From positions 1-36,424 of the forward strand of contig CAINDP010000197.1 in assembly GCA_903847405.1 (NCBI GenBank): a stretch of 36,424 bases of DNA. The letters are read 5' to 3'. The stretch is from an uncultured Myxococcales bacterium. Lineage in GTDB: Bacteria; Myxococcota_A; UBA9042; DTJE01. Below, in pieces: positions 7,940 through 16,329 of the stretch (the stretch's first letter is position 1; every line of letters begins with the position of its first letter). The position numbers and the translations under genes are program-made. The notes below the pieces were generated by a model. That model ran no database searches. It was not told the DNA's origin and saw only the letters and a list, made by a program, of their open reading frames with translations.

Positions 7940-8629
7940 ATGCGACACCTCCTGGTCCTTGCCGCGATGCCGTGCCTGTTCGCGGTTTCCTCCTGCGACG
8001 GGTCCGGCGACGCGTCCCCCGGGGATGTCGCCGACGTCGATCCGGGCGATGCTGCTTCCCAGGACCCGGGCCCGGTCACCTGCCAGGTTCCGGACCCCCC
8101 GACCGCACCCGACCGCTTCACCCTCCGGGTTCCCCAATGGCACGAGTTTCCGGCCGGGACGGCCCAGGTGCGACGGCGCGACGAGGACACCGTGTGCTCG
8201 ATCGCATTCCAGTCGTTCTGCGCCCTGCTCTACCTCCAGGCCACACCCGCCGGCGCGTCCTACGCGGACCCGTTCCACACGGACGGCGCCTGGGTGCTGT
8301 CCGACGGCACGGTGACGCCCGTCGTCGCGGTCTACAACCCGGGTTTTCCGCACCCGAACCCGTTCGTCACCCTGACGGTCGGCGGAACCGACTTCGTCCT
8401 GGATCACTCGTCGTTCGGCTGCTACTACCGCAGTTGCCAGCCGATGGACTGCCTGGAGGTCCTGGACCCGGACGGCCGCCTGGCCTTCAACGGCTGCACG
8501 CCCGACCGGACGATTCCCCTGACCTGCGTCCGCGTGAACGACGACGGCACCCTGCCCCCGCTGGTGGACACCTTCCACCCTTGCCCGGGCGACCCCAACC
8601 TGGGCGGGAATCCCGACGACTGCGCGTGA
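7940..8629 (+). CDS. cysteine-rich lipoprotein of unknown function
   Basis: Not recognised beyond its export signal. It has 229 residues; the signal peptide ends at AVSSC with Cys19 lipidated and Asp at +2. A short Asp/Gly/Pro linker follows, like that of the upstream glycosidase. The remaining ~190 residues contain ten cysteines (for example SFGCYYRSCQPMDC), enough for five disulfides, and alternate short beta-like segments. This suggests a compact extracytoplasmic module. It is 17 bases downstream of the glycosidase, so the two are likely one transcript and may act together at the cell surface. It converges on the membrane protein gene at 8680. Confidence 0.75.
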   Translation: MRHLLVLAAMPCLFAVSSCDGSGDASPGDVADVDPGDAASQDPGPVTCQVPDPPTAPDRFTLRVPQWHEFPAGTAQVRRRDEDTVCSIAFQSFCALLYLQATPAGASYADPFHTDGAWVLSDGTVTPVVAVYNPGFPHPNPFVTLTVGGTDFVLDHSSFGCYYRSCQPMDCLEVLDPDGRLAFNGCTPDRTIPLTCVRVNDDGTLPPLVDTFHPCPGDPNLGGNPDDCA

Positions 8630-8679
8630 CGGCCGGGGCATGCGGCGGTCGGTTTCAGGTCCGGGGCTGGGGTGCGCGA

Positions 8680-10353
8680 TCAGGAGGCCGGCAGGGTGCG
8701 CAGGCGCCGCCGCCGGATCACCGGCACCGCGACGGCCGCAATCGCCAGCAGCAGCAGGGACACCAGTGACACGACGCTCCCGGCGGTTTCCAGGACCGTC
8801 CCCCGGTACCGGACAATGACGTCGGCCCGACCGCCAGGAACCGGAACCTCGATCAGCCCGTCGGCGTCGGGCCGAATGTCGACCTGCGCGCCATCGACGG
8901 TGGCGACCCACCCGGGGTGGAAGAACGCCGCCACCTGCACCACCGCAGGCCCCTGCGTTTCCACGCCGACCGAGTAGATGACGCCGTCACGGGACGCTTC
9001 CACGACCCGCCCGTGGCCCTTGGCCAACCGGGCGTGGCCCGTCCGATGCGGCGGGTCCTTCGGCACGGTCCGGGGGGTGTACTCGTCGAACGACGTGATT
9101 TCCTTGTTGTCCAGGAAGTACGACAGGGTCAGGTGCGACGGGTCGACCGGCTGGGGCCGGAAGGACCGGATGCCCGGTCCCTGGATCGCCAGCAACGCCA
9201 CGATGGCCGCCGCCGCCACCGCGATGCGCAAGCCCCGGGCCTGGGGAACGGCGGCCAGCCAGGCCGAACCGACGATCGCGGCAGCCAGGGAGACGACCAT
9301 CAGGAAGCGCCACGGGAACTGCAGGAACGGCAGCAGGGGCACCCGGGGCCAGATCCACGCCGACCAGGACGTGATCAGGAACGCCGCCACCAGGCCCACC
9401 GCCAGGTAGAACCACAGCGTCGCCCGTTCACCCACCCGCCCCAGCACCGCCAGCACGCCGGCCGCCAGCACGCCCAGCACGCCGGGCAGGCCCACCGTCA
9501 GCAGCGGCTCCCCGTCCCCGGCCAGGGACATCGCGATCCGCCGCGCCGGCAGGAAGTGCTTGTTGAAGTCGAACCACCCGGCCAGGTTCCGGTCCAGCGT
9601 CACCAGGTCCTTTTCGAAGAAGGCCGGCATCCAGGCCCCGGCGCTGACCACGAGGGCCCCGGCCAGCGACCCCATCGCCGCCAGCACCCGCGGTCGCACG
9701 GCCGGCCGGATCGCCCACTCGAACACGACCGTCGCCCCCAGGATCGCGGTGAACAGCAGCGCGGAAATGTTGTGCGTGGCCACCAGCAGGCCCTGGGACG
9801 CCGTGGCCCCCACCCAGGCCAGGGCCGACCCCGTCGCCAGGAAGCGGTGGAACAGGTACAGCGCCATCGGGAACAGCGCGCACGCGGCGTATTCCGCCAG
9901 GGCCCCGCGCCAGTACAGGTTCGCGAAGTGGTACGGCGCCAGCGTGTAGGCGACGGCGGCGACCAGGCCCGCCGCGGCGCCCCACCGCGCCCGGACGAAC
10001 AGGTACAGGAACACCTGCTGCACGAACGTCAACCCCAGCAGCAGCGCCGTGTACGAGGCGACTTCCGACAGGCCCAGCAGGTGGAAGCCTTCGGCCAGGA
10101 AGTAGGTCACCGGGGGATAGAAATTGAAGAAGGGGTACCCGTAGCCCTGGTACATGATCGGGCACCAGCGGATCGTGTCCTGCCCGTCGGCCAGCATCTG
10201 GTCCAGGGCGAACAGACGCAGGACGTACCAGTCCCGCTCGTGGCTGGCGTACCAGCCGCCGGTGGCCAGCAGCGGCCACACGACGAAGATCGCCAGGGCC
10301 GCCATGAACCCCACGTGGGCCAGAGTCTGCCATGCCTGCCGGGGCATTCGCAT
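8680..10353 (-). CDS. multispanning membrane protein, PTPS-related/YfhO-like (possible glycosyltransferase)
   Basis: A 557-residue integral membrane protein with roughly a dozen hydrophobic helices and a C-terminal soluble part near residues 440-525. The early motif WCPIMYQGYGYPFFNFYPP is diagnostic for the '6-pyruvoyl-tetrahydropterin synthase-related' membrane family (PF10131-like). An acidic/His motif (SHERDW) in the first external loop resembles the metal or sugar-binding loop of GT-C glycosyltransferases. By that analogy it may transfer a sugar from a lipid carrier outside the inner membrane. A final helix and basic tail (RRRRLRTLPAS) close the protein. It starts 13 bases after the aspS stop, so it is likely the last gene of that operon, although functionally unrelated. 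Confidence 0.75.
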   Translation of the reverse strand: MRMPRQAWQTLAHVGFMAALAIFVVWPLLATGGWYASHERDWYVLRLFALDQMLADGQDTIRWCPIMYQGYGYPFFNFYPPVTYFLAEGFHLLGLSEVASYTALLLGLTFVQQVFLYLFVRARWGAAAGLVAAVAYTLAPYHFANLYWRGALAEYAACALFPMALYLFHRFLATGSALAWVGATASQGLLVATHNISALLFTAILGATVVFEWAIRPAVRPRVLAAMGSLAGALVVSAGAWMPAFFEKDLVTLDRNLAGWFDFNKHFLPARRIAMSLAGDGEPLLTVGLPGVLGVLAAGVLAVLGRVGERATLWFYLAVGLVAAFLITSWSAWIWPRVPLLPFLQFPWRFLMVVSLAAAIVGSAWLAAVPQARGLRIAVAAAAIVALLAIQGPGIRSFRPQPVDPSHLTLSYFLDNKEITSFDEYTPRTVPKDPPHRTGHARLAKGHGRVVEASRDGVIYSVGVETQGPAVVQVAAFFHPGWVATVDGAQVDIRPDADGLIEVPVPGGRADVIVRYRGTVLETAGSVVSLVSLLLLAIAAVAVPVIRRRRLRTLPAS

Positions 10354-10366
10354 CGGATTGCCCCGC

Positions 10367-12127
10367 CTACTTGATTTCCAGGTGCAGTTCCTTCAACTGG
10401 GCGTCGTCGACTTCGGAGGGCGAGGCGGTCATCAGGTCCGTGGCGCTGGTGGTCTTGGGGAACGCGATCACGTCGCGGATGGACGAGGCGCCGGCCATCA
10501 GCATGATCAGCCGGTCCAGGCCCAGGGCGATGCCGCCGTGGGGCGGGGCGCCGTACTCGAAGGCGTCCAGCAGGAACCCGAACTTCGACCGCGCCGACTC
10601 GTCGCTGAGGCCCAGGGCCTTGAACACGCGTGCCTGGATGTCCCGCCGGTGGATCCGGATGGACCCGCCGCCCAGTTCCGTGCCGTTCAGGATGACGTCG
10701 TAGGCCCGGGCCCGCATCTTCAGGGGCTCGGTTTCCAGCAGGTCCTGGTCCTCGGGCACGCAGGACGTGAAGGGGTGGTGCGTGGCCGTCGGGCGGTTGC
10801 CGTTGGAATCCCACTCGAACATCGGGAATTCCGTGACCCACAGGAAGGACCACTTGTTCGGGTCCCGCAGGTTCAGGCGATCGCCGACCTTCAGGCGCAC
10901 CGCGCCCAGGGCCTGGCGCGCCGGTCCCGCGTCGTCCGCCACCACCAGCAGCAGGTCACCGACGCCCGCGCCCGTCTTCGCCGCGATCGCGACCTTCTCC
11001 TCGGCCGTCAGGAACTTGGCCGCGGAGCCGGTCCACTCCTCGGCGCCGATCTTGAACCAGGCCAGGCCCTTCGCGCCGTTGTCCGTCGCGACCTTGGTCA
11101 GCCCGTCCAGATCCTTGCGGCTCCACGTTTCCGCGTCCGGCACCCGCAGGGCCGTCACGACGCCGTTCCGGGCCGCCACGTCCGCGAACACCTTGAAGCC
11201 CGAGGCGGCGACGGTGTCCGTGATCGTGACCATCGGCATCCCGAAGCGCAGGTCCGGCTTGTCACAGCCGTAGTTTTCCATGGCCTCGGCGTAGGGCATC
11301 CGGGGGAACGGCAGCGGCAGGTCGATGTCGAAGATGCCCTTCCAGACGGTCGCCAGCATGCCCTCGATCAGGCCGTACAGCAGTTCCGGCGTCGCGAACG
11401 ACACCTCCATGTCGATCTGGGTGAACTCCAACTGCCGGTCGGCCCGCAGGTCCTCGTCCCGGAAGCAGCGCGCGATCTGGTAGTACCGGTCGAAGCCCGC
11501 CACCATCAGGATCTGCTTGAAGGTCTGGGGGGACTGCGGCAGGGCGTAGAAGTTGCCCGGGTGGACGCGCGACGGCACCAGGAAGTCCCGGGCGCCTTCG
11601 GGGGTGGACTTGCACATGATCGGCGTTTCGATTTCCAGGAAGTCCTGGTCGTCGAGGTAGTCGCGCGTCAGGCGGCACACCTTCGACCGCAGGGCGAAGT
11701 TCTTCGCCAGGGCCGGCCGCCGCAGGTCCAGGTAGCGGTAGGTCAGGCGCGTCACTTCGGAAGCGTCCACGTCGTCCGTGATCGGGAACGGAAGGGGCTT
11801 GGACGCGTTCAGCACCTCGATGGTCGTGACGTCGACCTCGATGGCGCCGGTCGGCAGGTTCGGGTTCCGGTTGGTGCCGCGGTCCACCACGCGTCCCTCG
11901 ATCCGCAGGACCGATTCCGCCTTGATGCCCGTCGCGATCGCGAACGCCTGGGGCGCCACGGTCTGGTCGGCCTTGACCTGGGTCACGCCGTAGCGGTCCC
12001 GCAGGTTGATGAACACGCAGCCGCCGTGATCCCGCACGCTGGCGGCCCAGCCCGTCAGGACCACGTCCTTCCCGGCGTCCTCGAGGCGCAGGGCCCCGCA
12101 AGTATGCGTCCGTAGCGATTCGGCCAT
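10367..12127 (-). CDS. aspS: aspartyl-tRNA synthetase
   Basis: A 586-residue bacterial-type class II synthetase that charges tRNA-Asp (or, in non-discriminating forms, also tRNA-Asn). In order: an N-terminal OB-fold anticodon-binding domain (HTCGALRLEDAGKDVVLTGW, about 8-110), a catalytic core with the motif 2 region (ARCFRDEDLRADRQLEFTQI), a GAD insertion typical of bacterial AspRS (about 290-400), and motif 3 (GIALGLDRLIMLMAG) ending in IRDVIAFPKT. Length is normal. The ATG start is preceded by AGGAGG. It follows the exported protein gene by 16 bases. Whether it is discriminating depends on whether the genome has AsnRS or GatCAB, which this window does not show. Confidence 0.98.
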   Translation of the reverse strand: MAESLRTHTCGALRLEDAGKDVVLTGWAASVRDHGGCVFINLRDRYGVTQVKADQTVAPQAFAIATGIKAESVLRIEGRVVDRGTNRNPNLPTGAIEVDVTTIEVLNASKPLPFPITDDVDASEVTRLTYRYLDLRRPALAKNFALRSKVCRLTRDYLDDQDFLEIETPIMCKSTPEGARDFLVPSRVHPGNFYALPQSPQTFKQILMVAGFDRYYQIARCFRDEDLRADRQLEFTQIDMEVSFATPELLYGLIEGMLATVWKGIFDIDLPLPFPRMPYAEAMENYGCDKPDLRFGMPMVTITDTVAASGFKVFADVAARNGVVTALRVPDAETWSRKDLDGLTKVATDNGAKGLAWFKIGAEEWTGSAAKFLTAEEKVAIAAKTGAGVGDLLLVVADDAGPARQALGAVRLKVGDRLNLRDPNKWSFLWVTEFPMFEWDSNGNRPTATHHPFTSCVPEDQDLLETEPLKMRARAYDVILNGTELGGGSIRIHRRDIQARVFKALGLSDESARSKFGFLLDAFEYGAPPHGGIALGLDRLIMLMAGASSIRDVIAFPKTTSATDLMTASPSEVDDAQLKELHLEIK

Positions 12128-12143
12128 GGGGTTCCTCCTTTGT

Positions 12144-12983
12144 CTACTCGAGGGGCGCGCAGATGATCTGGAAGGAATCGACGAGGTTGGCCGCTGCGCC
12201 GCGCATGCCGACCATCACGTAGCCCTTCGGGCACACTTCGTTGTATTCGGCGCCGCCGGTGCCGCCGACCTGGGCGCCGTAGCGCTTGGACGACCCGATG
12301 CGCACCTTCGTGCCGGTCTGCGCCGCCGCGGCCCCGCCGCCCCCGCCGCCTTCCTCGGCCGCCCGCCGCACGATGTCATCGACGGTCAGGTTCATCAGGC
12401 GGTCGCTGTTCTTGGCGTGGTCGGCCTCGACGGCATACCCCGCCGTGTCGGCGTACTTCGCGGCGCCGGTCGCGCCGGACTTGCCGGCCTGGGGCGGCAT
12501 GGGGATCGGCGCGCCCTGGGGCACCCCGGGCGTCTTCTGGGCCCCGGCGGTCAGGACGGGCGGCCGGACGTCGGCGGGCACGAAGGGCTCGCGCACCAGT
12601 TCGCCCACGCCCTTCACGTCCACGCCCAGGACCATCCGGTTCAGGTCATCGCGCGCGGGCAGGGGCTTCGCGACCCCCAGGTGCACCGTGTACACGCCCC
12701 GATCCACCGCGACCCACATCGTTTCCGACCACACGGGCTTCTTCGCCTTCAGCCCGGGGTACAACTTGAACGTCACGGGAAAGATGCCGCTGATGGGCTT
12801 GCCGGACTCGTCGACCAGTTTGCCCTTGTACGCCTGGACCCCGGGCTCCTGCACCCCTTCGAGTCCGCCGGGTACCCGGGGAGCCGGCGAGGTCGCCCCG
12901 GCGGTCGCCGCGACGAGGGACACCACCAGGGCCACGGCGACCCCTGCCAACGCCCGACCAACGTCCGACCAACGACGCGACAT
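12144..12983 (-). CDS. exported protein of unknown function with N-terminal beta domain and C-terminal two-Cys motif
   Basis: The start is ATG at 12983 because AGGAGG lies eight bases upstream; 279 residues. A signal peptide (VGRALAGVAVALVVSLVAAT) is cleaved near ATAGA. Residues about 35-95 (YKGKLVDESGKPISGIFPV through VDRGVYTVHLG) resemble the carboxypeptidase-regulatory or tail-fibre-like beta unit seen in large secreted proteins. A Pro/Gly-rich middle leads to a C-terminal motif CPKGYVMVGMRGAAANLVDSFQ followed by a second Cys. That CPxG..vG.rG....VD.....C pattern recurs in myxobacterial secreted proteins and suggests a disulfide-closed beta module. No enzymatic residues are evident. It lies between the RDD gene and aspS in the same transcript. 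Confidence 0.75.
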   Translation of the reverse strand: MSRRWSDVGRALAGVAVALVVSLVAATAGATSPAPRVPGGLEGVQEPGVQAYKGKLVDESGKPISGIFPVTFKLYPGLKAKKPVWSETMWVAVDRGVYTVHLGVAKPLPARDDLNRMVLGVDVKGVGELVREPFVPADVRPPVLTAGAQKTPGVPQGAPIPMPPQAGKSGATGAAKYADTAGYAVEADHAKNSDRLMNLTVDDIVRRAAEEGGGGGGAAAAQTGTKVRIGSSKRYGAQVGGTGGAEYNEVCPKGYVMVGMRGAAANLVDSFQIICAPLE

Positions 12984-13033
12984 CGACCAACCTCCTGGGA
13001 CCCTGGAACCTGCCGACCATCCCCGCGCCGGGG

Positions 13034-13555
13034 TCATGCCCCCCGAAGCGCGTCTTCCCGATCCTCGATGCCGCCCCCCGAAAGGGGCTGCAACGGGCCC
13101 CGGACGGCCAGGCAGGCGCAGAGTATATCATGCAGCATGCGCCTGCGAGGGCTGACGAGCGCCCAGGCCGGGCCGATTCCCGCAGCCGCCGCCAGGCCCA
13201 GCGTCAGCACCGCCCGCAGCAGGCTGCGGAACCAGCCGATCCGCCGACCGGACGTCGTCACCACGCGGATCCCCAGCAAGCGTGCCATCGGCGCCGCGCC
13301 CAGGGTCGCCGTCCACAGCGTTTCCCACAGCACGAACACCGCGGCGAAGGCCACCGGGAACACCAGCACGACGTCGGGCCGCAGGTTGGCCACGTCGACG
13401 GCGTAGTCGAACACGTTCCAGTAGCGCGGCGGCAGGTCGGGCGGTTGGCGGATGAACCACGCCCACGCGACCAATGCCGCCAGCGCCGATTCCGGCACCA
13501 GGTCCAGGAGGCCCGCCACCAGGCGCCGGCCCAGGGATGCCACGCGCACCTGCAT
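13034..13555 (-). CDS. RDD family membrane protein
   Basis: A 173-residue inner-membrane protein opening with the RDD-type motif ASLGRRLVAGLLD, followed by three hydrophobic helices (around LAALVAWAWFI, VVLVFPVAFAAVFVLWETLW and LLRAVLTLGLAAAAG). The conserved loop MARLLGIRVVTTSGRRIGW, between helices two and three, and the late RRRMLHDILC also match the family. RDD proteins are poorly defined; some affect ion transport or transport complexes. It begins four bases after rsmE and is followed by the exported protein gene, consistent with one operon. The C-terminal 25 residues are polar and poorly conserved. Confidence 0.8.
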   Translation of the reverse strand: MQVRVASLGRRLVAGLLDLVPESALAALVAWAWFIRQPPDLPPRYWNVFDYAVDVANLRPDVVLVFPVAFAAVFVLWETLWTATLGAAPMARLLGIRVVTTSGRRIGWFRSLLRAVLTLGLAAAAGIGPAWALVSPRRRMLHDILCACLAVRGPLQPLSGGGIEDREDALRGA

Positions 13556-13559
13556 CGGC

Positions 13560-14336
13560 CTACCTCATGTCCCCGGCCACGGCCTGCGCCACGATCACCG
13601 CGGCCATCGCCGCCGTTTCCGCCCGCAGGACGCGGGGGCCCAGCCCGGCCGGAAGGAAGTCCGACGACGCCATCAGGGCACGCTCCCGGGCCGAAAACGA
13701 CCCCTCGGGCCCCACGGCCAGCACCGCTCCTAAGCACCCTTCCCTGCCGGCCAGGTGGACCGCCAGCGACGTCGTCCCGGGCGACTCGTCCAGGACGAAC
13801 CGCGGCAACGCCTGGGCGATTCCCGCCCCGTCCTGCCCGGCCAGCGCCTCGACGGCCCGTTCCAGGGAGGGGAACAGGTCAACGTAAGGCGCCGCCGCCC
13901 GTCCCGCCTGCCGTGCCGCTTCGGCCCCGACCTTCCGGGCGCGCTCGGCACGCCGCACGACGTCCGGCCCCACGGGCCGGGGCACCGACCGATCGCACAC
14001 GGCCAGCAGCACCGCCGCCACGCCGGCCTCGGTGGCCTTCTGGATCGCCCAGTCGGTCCGGTCGCCCTTCAGCAGTCCCAGGATCAGCACCCAGCGGGCC
14101 GCGTCCTTCACGGCCCGATCGACATCCGATGTCCGCTGGATTTCCAGGAAGGGTCCGTCCGGCCCGGCCGCCAGCAGCGCGGTCCAGGCCAGGCCGTCCC
14201 CATCGACGACGGTGACTTCCGCCCCGGCTTTCAGCCGCAATACAGATCGAAGATGGTGCAGTGCATCGGCGGGAGGTACAACGCCCCGACCGGACCCTAG
14301 AGCCCGGTCGGGGACGAGTACACGGGGCAGCGTCAC
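13560..14336 (-). CDS. rsmE: 16S rRNA (uracil(1498)-N(3))-methyltransferase
   Basis: A 258-residue SPOUT-class methyltransferase that uses SAM to methylate U1498 of 16S rRNA. The N-terminal PUA-like part contains HHLRSVLRLKAGAEVTVVDG. The C-terminal trefoil-knot part carries AVGPEGSFSARE and LGPRVLRAETAAMAAV, the family's SAM-binding signatures. The GTG start at 14336 overlaps the rplI stop (GTGA), so translation is coupled to L9. Its length is typical and all key motifs are intact. Placement of a ribosomal RNA modifier within the rpsF-rpsR-rplI operon fits a ribosome-maturation role. Confidence 0.95.
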   Translation of the reverse strand: MTLPRVLVPDRALGSGRGVVPPADALHHLRSVLRLKAGAEVTVVDGDGLAWTALLAAGPDGPFLEIQRTSDVDRAVKDAARWVLILGLLKGDRTDWAIQKATEAGVAAVLLAVCDRSVPRPVGPDVVRRAERARKVGAEAARQAGRAAAPYVDLFPSLERAVEALAGQDGAGIAQALPRFVLDESPGTTSLAVHLAGREGCLGAVLAVGPEGSFSARERALMASSDFLPAGLGPRVLRAETAAMAAVIVAQAVAGDMR

Positions 14337-14776
14337 TTCGCGACGACCCAGACCTTGACCTTCGCCACGACGTCGGTGGCGAGCTTCACTTCGACGGTGT
14401 AGACGCCGAGGTGCTTGATCGGGGAATCGAGGACGATCTTCTTGTGATCCGTCACGATGCCCTCTTCGGCCAGTGCGTCGGCGATGTCACGGATCGTGAC
14501 CGAGCCGAAGAGCTTGTCCTCTTCGCCGGCTTCGCGAGCGATCTTGCACGCGACGTCCTCGAGGCGCTTCTTGAGCCCCTCGGCGTCCTGGCGGGTCTTG
14601 GCGATCTTGTCCGCCACGATCCGCTTCTGGTGCTCGATCTGGTTGATCGACCGCGCCGTCGCCGGCAGGGCAAATCCCCGGGGGATGAGGTAGTTCCGGC
14701 CGAAGCCGTCAGCGACCTCCAGGACCGTTCCGGCCTTTCCGACCTGTTCGACGTCCTGGCTAAGGATGACCTTCAT
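14333..14776 (-). CDS. rplI: 50S ribosomal protein L9
   Basis: A 147-residue protein with the canonical L9 start MKVILSQDVEQVGKAGTVLE and GRNYLIPRGFALPAT, the N-terminal rRNA-binding domain. A long central helix (HQKRIVADKIAKTRQDAEGL) leads to the C-terminal domain (LFGSVTIRDIADAL and IKHLGVYTVEVKL). L9 binds domain V of 23S rRNA near L1 and helps hold the reading frame. A strong AGGAGG-type site precedes the ATG. It follows rpsR by 19 bases and overlaps rsmE by four, the usual bacterial rpsF-rpsR-rplI order without an ssb between rpsF and rpsR. Confidence 0.98.
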   Translation of the reverse strand: MKVILSQDVEQVGKAGTVLEVADGFGRNYLIPRGFALPATARSINQIEHQKRIVADKIAKTRQDAEGLKKRLEDVACKIAREAGEEDKLFGSVTIRDIADALAEEGIVTDHKKIVLDSPIKHLGVYTVEVKLATDVVAKVKVWVVAK

Positions 14777-14795
14777 TGCGCAACCTCCTCCCGCA

Positions 14796-15068
14796 TCACG
14801 CCGCAGCGCCGGTCGCGGCGTACGGCATCAGGGCGATGTGGCGCGCCCGCTTGATGGCCATGGCAACCTGCCGCTGGTGACGGGCGCACACGCCCGAAAT
14901 GCGACGCGGCACGATCTTGCCGCGCTCGGTCACCAGTCGCTTCAGAGCCGCCGGGTTCTTGTAGTCGATACGCGCATTCTTGTCCGCGCAGAAGGGGCAA
15001 ACCTTCCGGCGCGGAGGTCCGCGGCGCTTCTTCTTGTCCGTTGCTTTGTCGGGGCGCGTGCTGCGCAT
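14796..15068 (-). CDS. rpsR: 30S ribosomal protein S18
   Basis: A 90-residue basic protein. The N-terminal CPFC pair plus the cysteine of GVCARHQRQ suggest the zinc-binding (C+) form of S18; the core [18 protein letters not shown] is the family hallmark. It binds the 16S platform as a heterodimer with S6, encoded just upstream with a three-base gap. The C-terminus carries a short alanine-rich tail (TGAAA). The window shows no C-minus paralogue. Confidence 0.97.
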   Translation of the reverse strand: MRSTRPDKATDKKKRRGPPRRKVCPFCADKNARIDYKNPAALKRLVTERGKIVPRRISGVCARHQRQVAMAIKRARHIALMPYAATGAAA

Positions 15069-15071
15069 GGC

Positions 15072-15602
15072 CTACACCTCCTCGTCGTCGTCGCCCTTCT
15101 TGCGACGTCCGCCGTCCTCGCCTTCCTCGCCTTCCTCGTCGTCCTCGTCGTCGTCACCGGACGCCGCCTCGCCGCCGCGGTTCTGGAACTCGGCGTCCCA
15201 GCCCGTGGTCGAGCGCGAACGGTCGCCCTGGTCCTCGGAGTCGCTGGGGAGGCTGTCGAACTGACGCTCCTTGTCGAACTCGAAGGTCGCCGGGTCGATG
15301 TCGGTCTCGAGGACGATCGTCATGTAGCGCAGAACGTTGGTGTTCAGGCGCAGCATGCGGTTCAGCTCGCGGACGAAGGTCTCGTTCGCAAGGAACACGT
15401 GGTACAGGTAGATGCCCTTGAGGGCCTTCTTGATCGGGAACGCCAGCCGCCGCTTGCCCCACAGCTCGAAGCGGACATGGTGCCCCTCTGCCTTTTGCAC
15501 GAGCTCCTGGATCTTCTCGTACAGGCGCTTCTGGGCTTCCTGCCCCGCGTCCGTACGAGTGACGATCACCGTCTCGTACTTCCTCAGCTTCCCAGCGCTC
15601 AT
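15072..15602 (-). CDS. rpsF: 30S ribosomal protein S6 with long acidic C-terminal extension
   Basis: The start is ATG at 15602, four bases after AAGGAGG, and overlaps the pth stop (ATGA). Residues 1-100 are a normal S6 (KYETVIVTRTDAG, WGKRRLAFPIKK and GIYLYHVFLANE) that pairs with S18 on the 30S platform. The protein is 176 residues, against about 100 for a minimal S6. Residues from about 105 form a hydrophilic tail ending in an Asp/Glu/Gly-rich run with a basic break (GGRRKKGDDDEEV). Acidic S6 tails occur elsewhere; in E. coli the tail receives extra glutamates from RimK. This one is unusually long. A role in modification or assembly is a guess. Confidence 0.96.
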   Translation of the reverse strand: MSAGKLRKYETVIVTRTDAGQEAQKRLYEKIQELVQKAEGHHVRFELWGKRRLAFPIKKALKGIYLYHVFLANETFVRELNRMLRLNTNVLRYMTIVLETDIDPATFEFDKERQFDSLPSDSEDQGDRSRSTTGWDAEFQNRGGEAASGDDDEDDEEGEEGEDGGRRKKGDDDEEV

Positions 15603-16258
15603 CCAACCTCCTTCCGGTCTTGCGGCCCGGGGTGGCTTTCGTCCCCCGGGCAAGAAGGTTTGACCGGGCGGTTCGCTGGATCACTCCTGCGATTCACCCG
15701 GTTCTGGGCCTTCGGGACCCCCCCGATGACCCAATCCTCGATCCCTTCGACCGCCCGCTCCCGAGCTGCGTCGAATACCTCAAGCTCGTCCGTTGAAAAC
15801 GGAGAGAGCACGTGGTCTACCATGCTGATCTGCCCACCAGGCCCCTGCGTGCCCGGCCTTCCCACCCCGACGCGGATGCGCGGGAAGTCGGCCGTGCCCA
15901 GAACCTCGGTGATCGAGCGGATCCCCTTGTGCCCGCCGTCGCCGCCCCCCGGCTTCATCTGGATCCGTCCCAGGGGGAGGTCGATTTCGTCGTGCACAAC
16001 CAGCACATCGATCGGTTCGACTCGAAAGAACGTTGCCGCCGCGGCGACCGCGTTGCCGGACAGGTTCATGAACGTCAGCGGCAGCACGAGGAGGACTTCC
16101 TCGCCCCGAAACGACACGCGTGCCGTCCGGGCCTGCCAGCGCTCGCCGAACGAGGCGGACAGGGAGCCACCGAAGGCCTCCACCACCATGAAGCCCGCGT
16201 TGTGTCGCGTCCGGGCATACTGCGCGCCCGGGTTGCCGAGCCCACAGACCAGTTTCAC
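15599..16258 (-). CDS. pth: peptidyl-tRNA hydrolase
   Basis: A 219-residue enzyme that cleaves peptidyl-tRNA released prematurely from ribosomes. It carries the family signature GLGNPGAQYARTRHNAGF, including the catalytic His within RHNAG, then PLTFMNLSGNAV, LVVHDEIDLPLGRI and GGGDGGHKGIRSI. The start is GTG at 16258, followed directly by KLVCGLGNPG. The core ends near residue 185; the last ~30 residues are a polar tail (PGDESHPGPQDRKEVG) longer than in most homologues and partly created by overlap with rpsF. The rplY-pth-rpsF order is common in bacteria. Confidence 0.97.
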   Translation of the reverse strand: MKLVCGLGNPGAQYARTRHNAGFMVVEAFGGSLSASFGERWQARTARVSFRGEEVLLVLPLTFMNLSGNAVAAAATFFRVEPIDVLVVHDEIDLPLGRIQMKPGGGDGGHKGIRSITEVLGTADFPRIRVGVGRPGTQGPGGQISMVDHVLSPFSTDELEVFDAARERAVEGIEDWVIGGVPKAQNRVNRRSDPANRPVKPSCPGDESHPGPQDRKEVG

Positions 16259-16290
16259 GACACGCCCCAGGGTTCAGGGGGGAGCCGCCA

Positions 16291-16322
16291 CGGCCCGGCA
16301 ACGGTTGTCCGTCACCGGGCCG
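16291..16322 (-). other. inverted repeat between rplY and pth
   Basis: CGGCCCGG (16291-16298) pairs with CCGGGCCG (16315-16322). A 2x2 internal loop and an inner ACGG/CCGT stem with a TTGT loop lie between them. There is no T tract on either side, so it is not a classical terminator. It may dampen read-through from rplY or protect transcript ends. Confidence 0.45.
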
Positions 16323-16329
16323 GGAGAAC

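Noticed and set aside
10154-12115. Long open frame antisense to aspS
   Set aside because: Its composition is a shadow of aspS codons, with many His, Gln and Arg residues and no known motifs.
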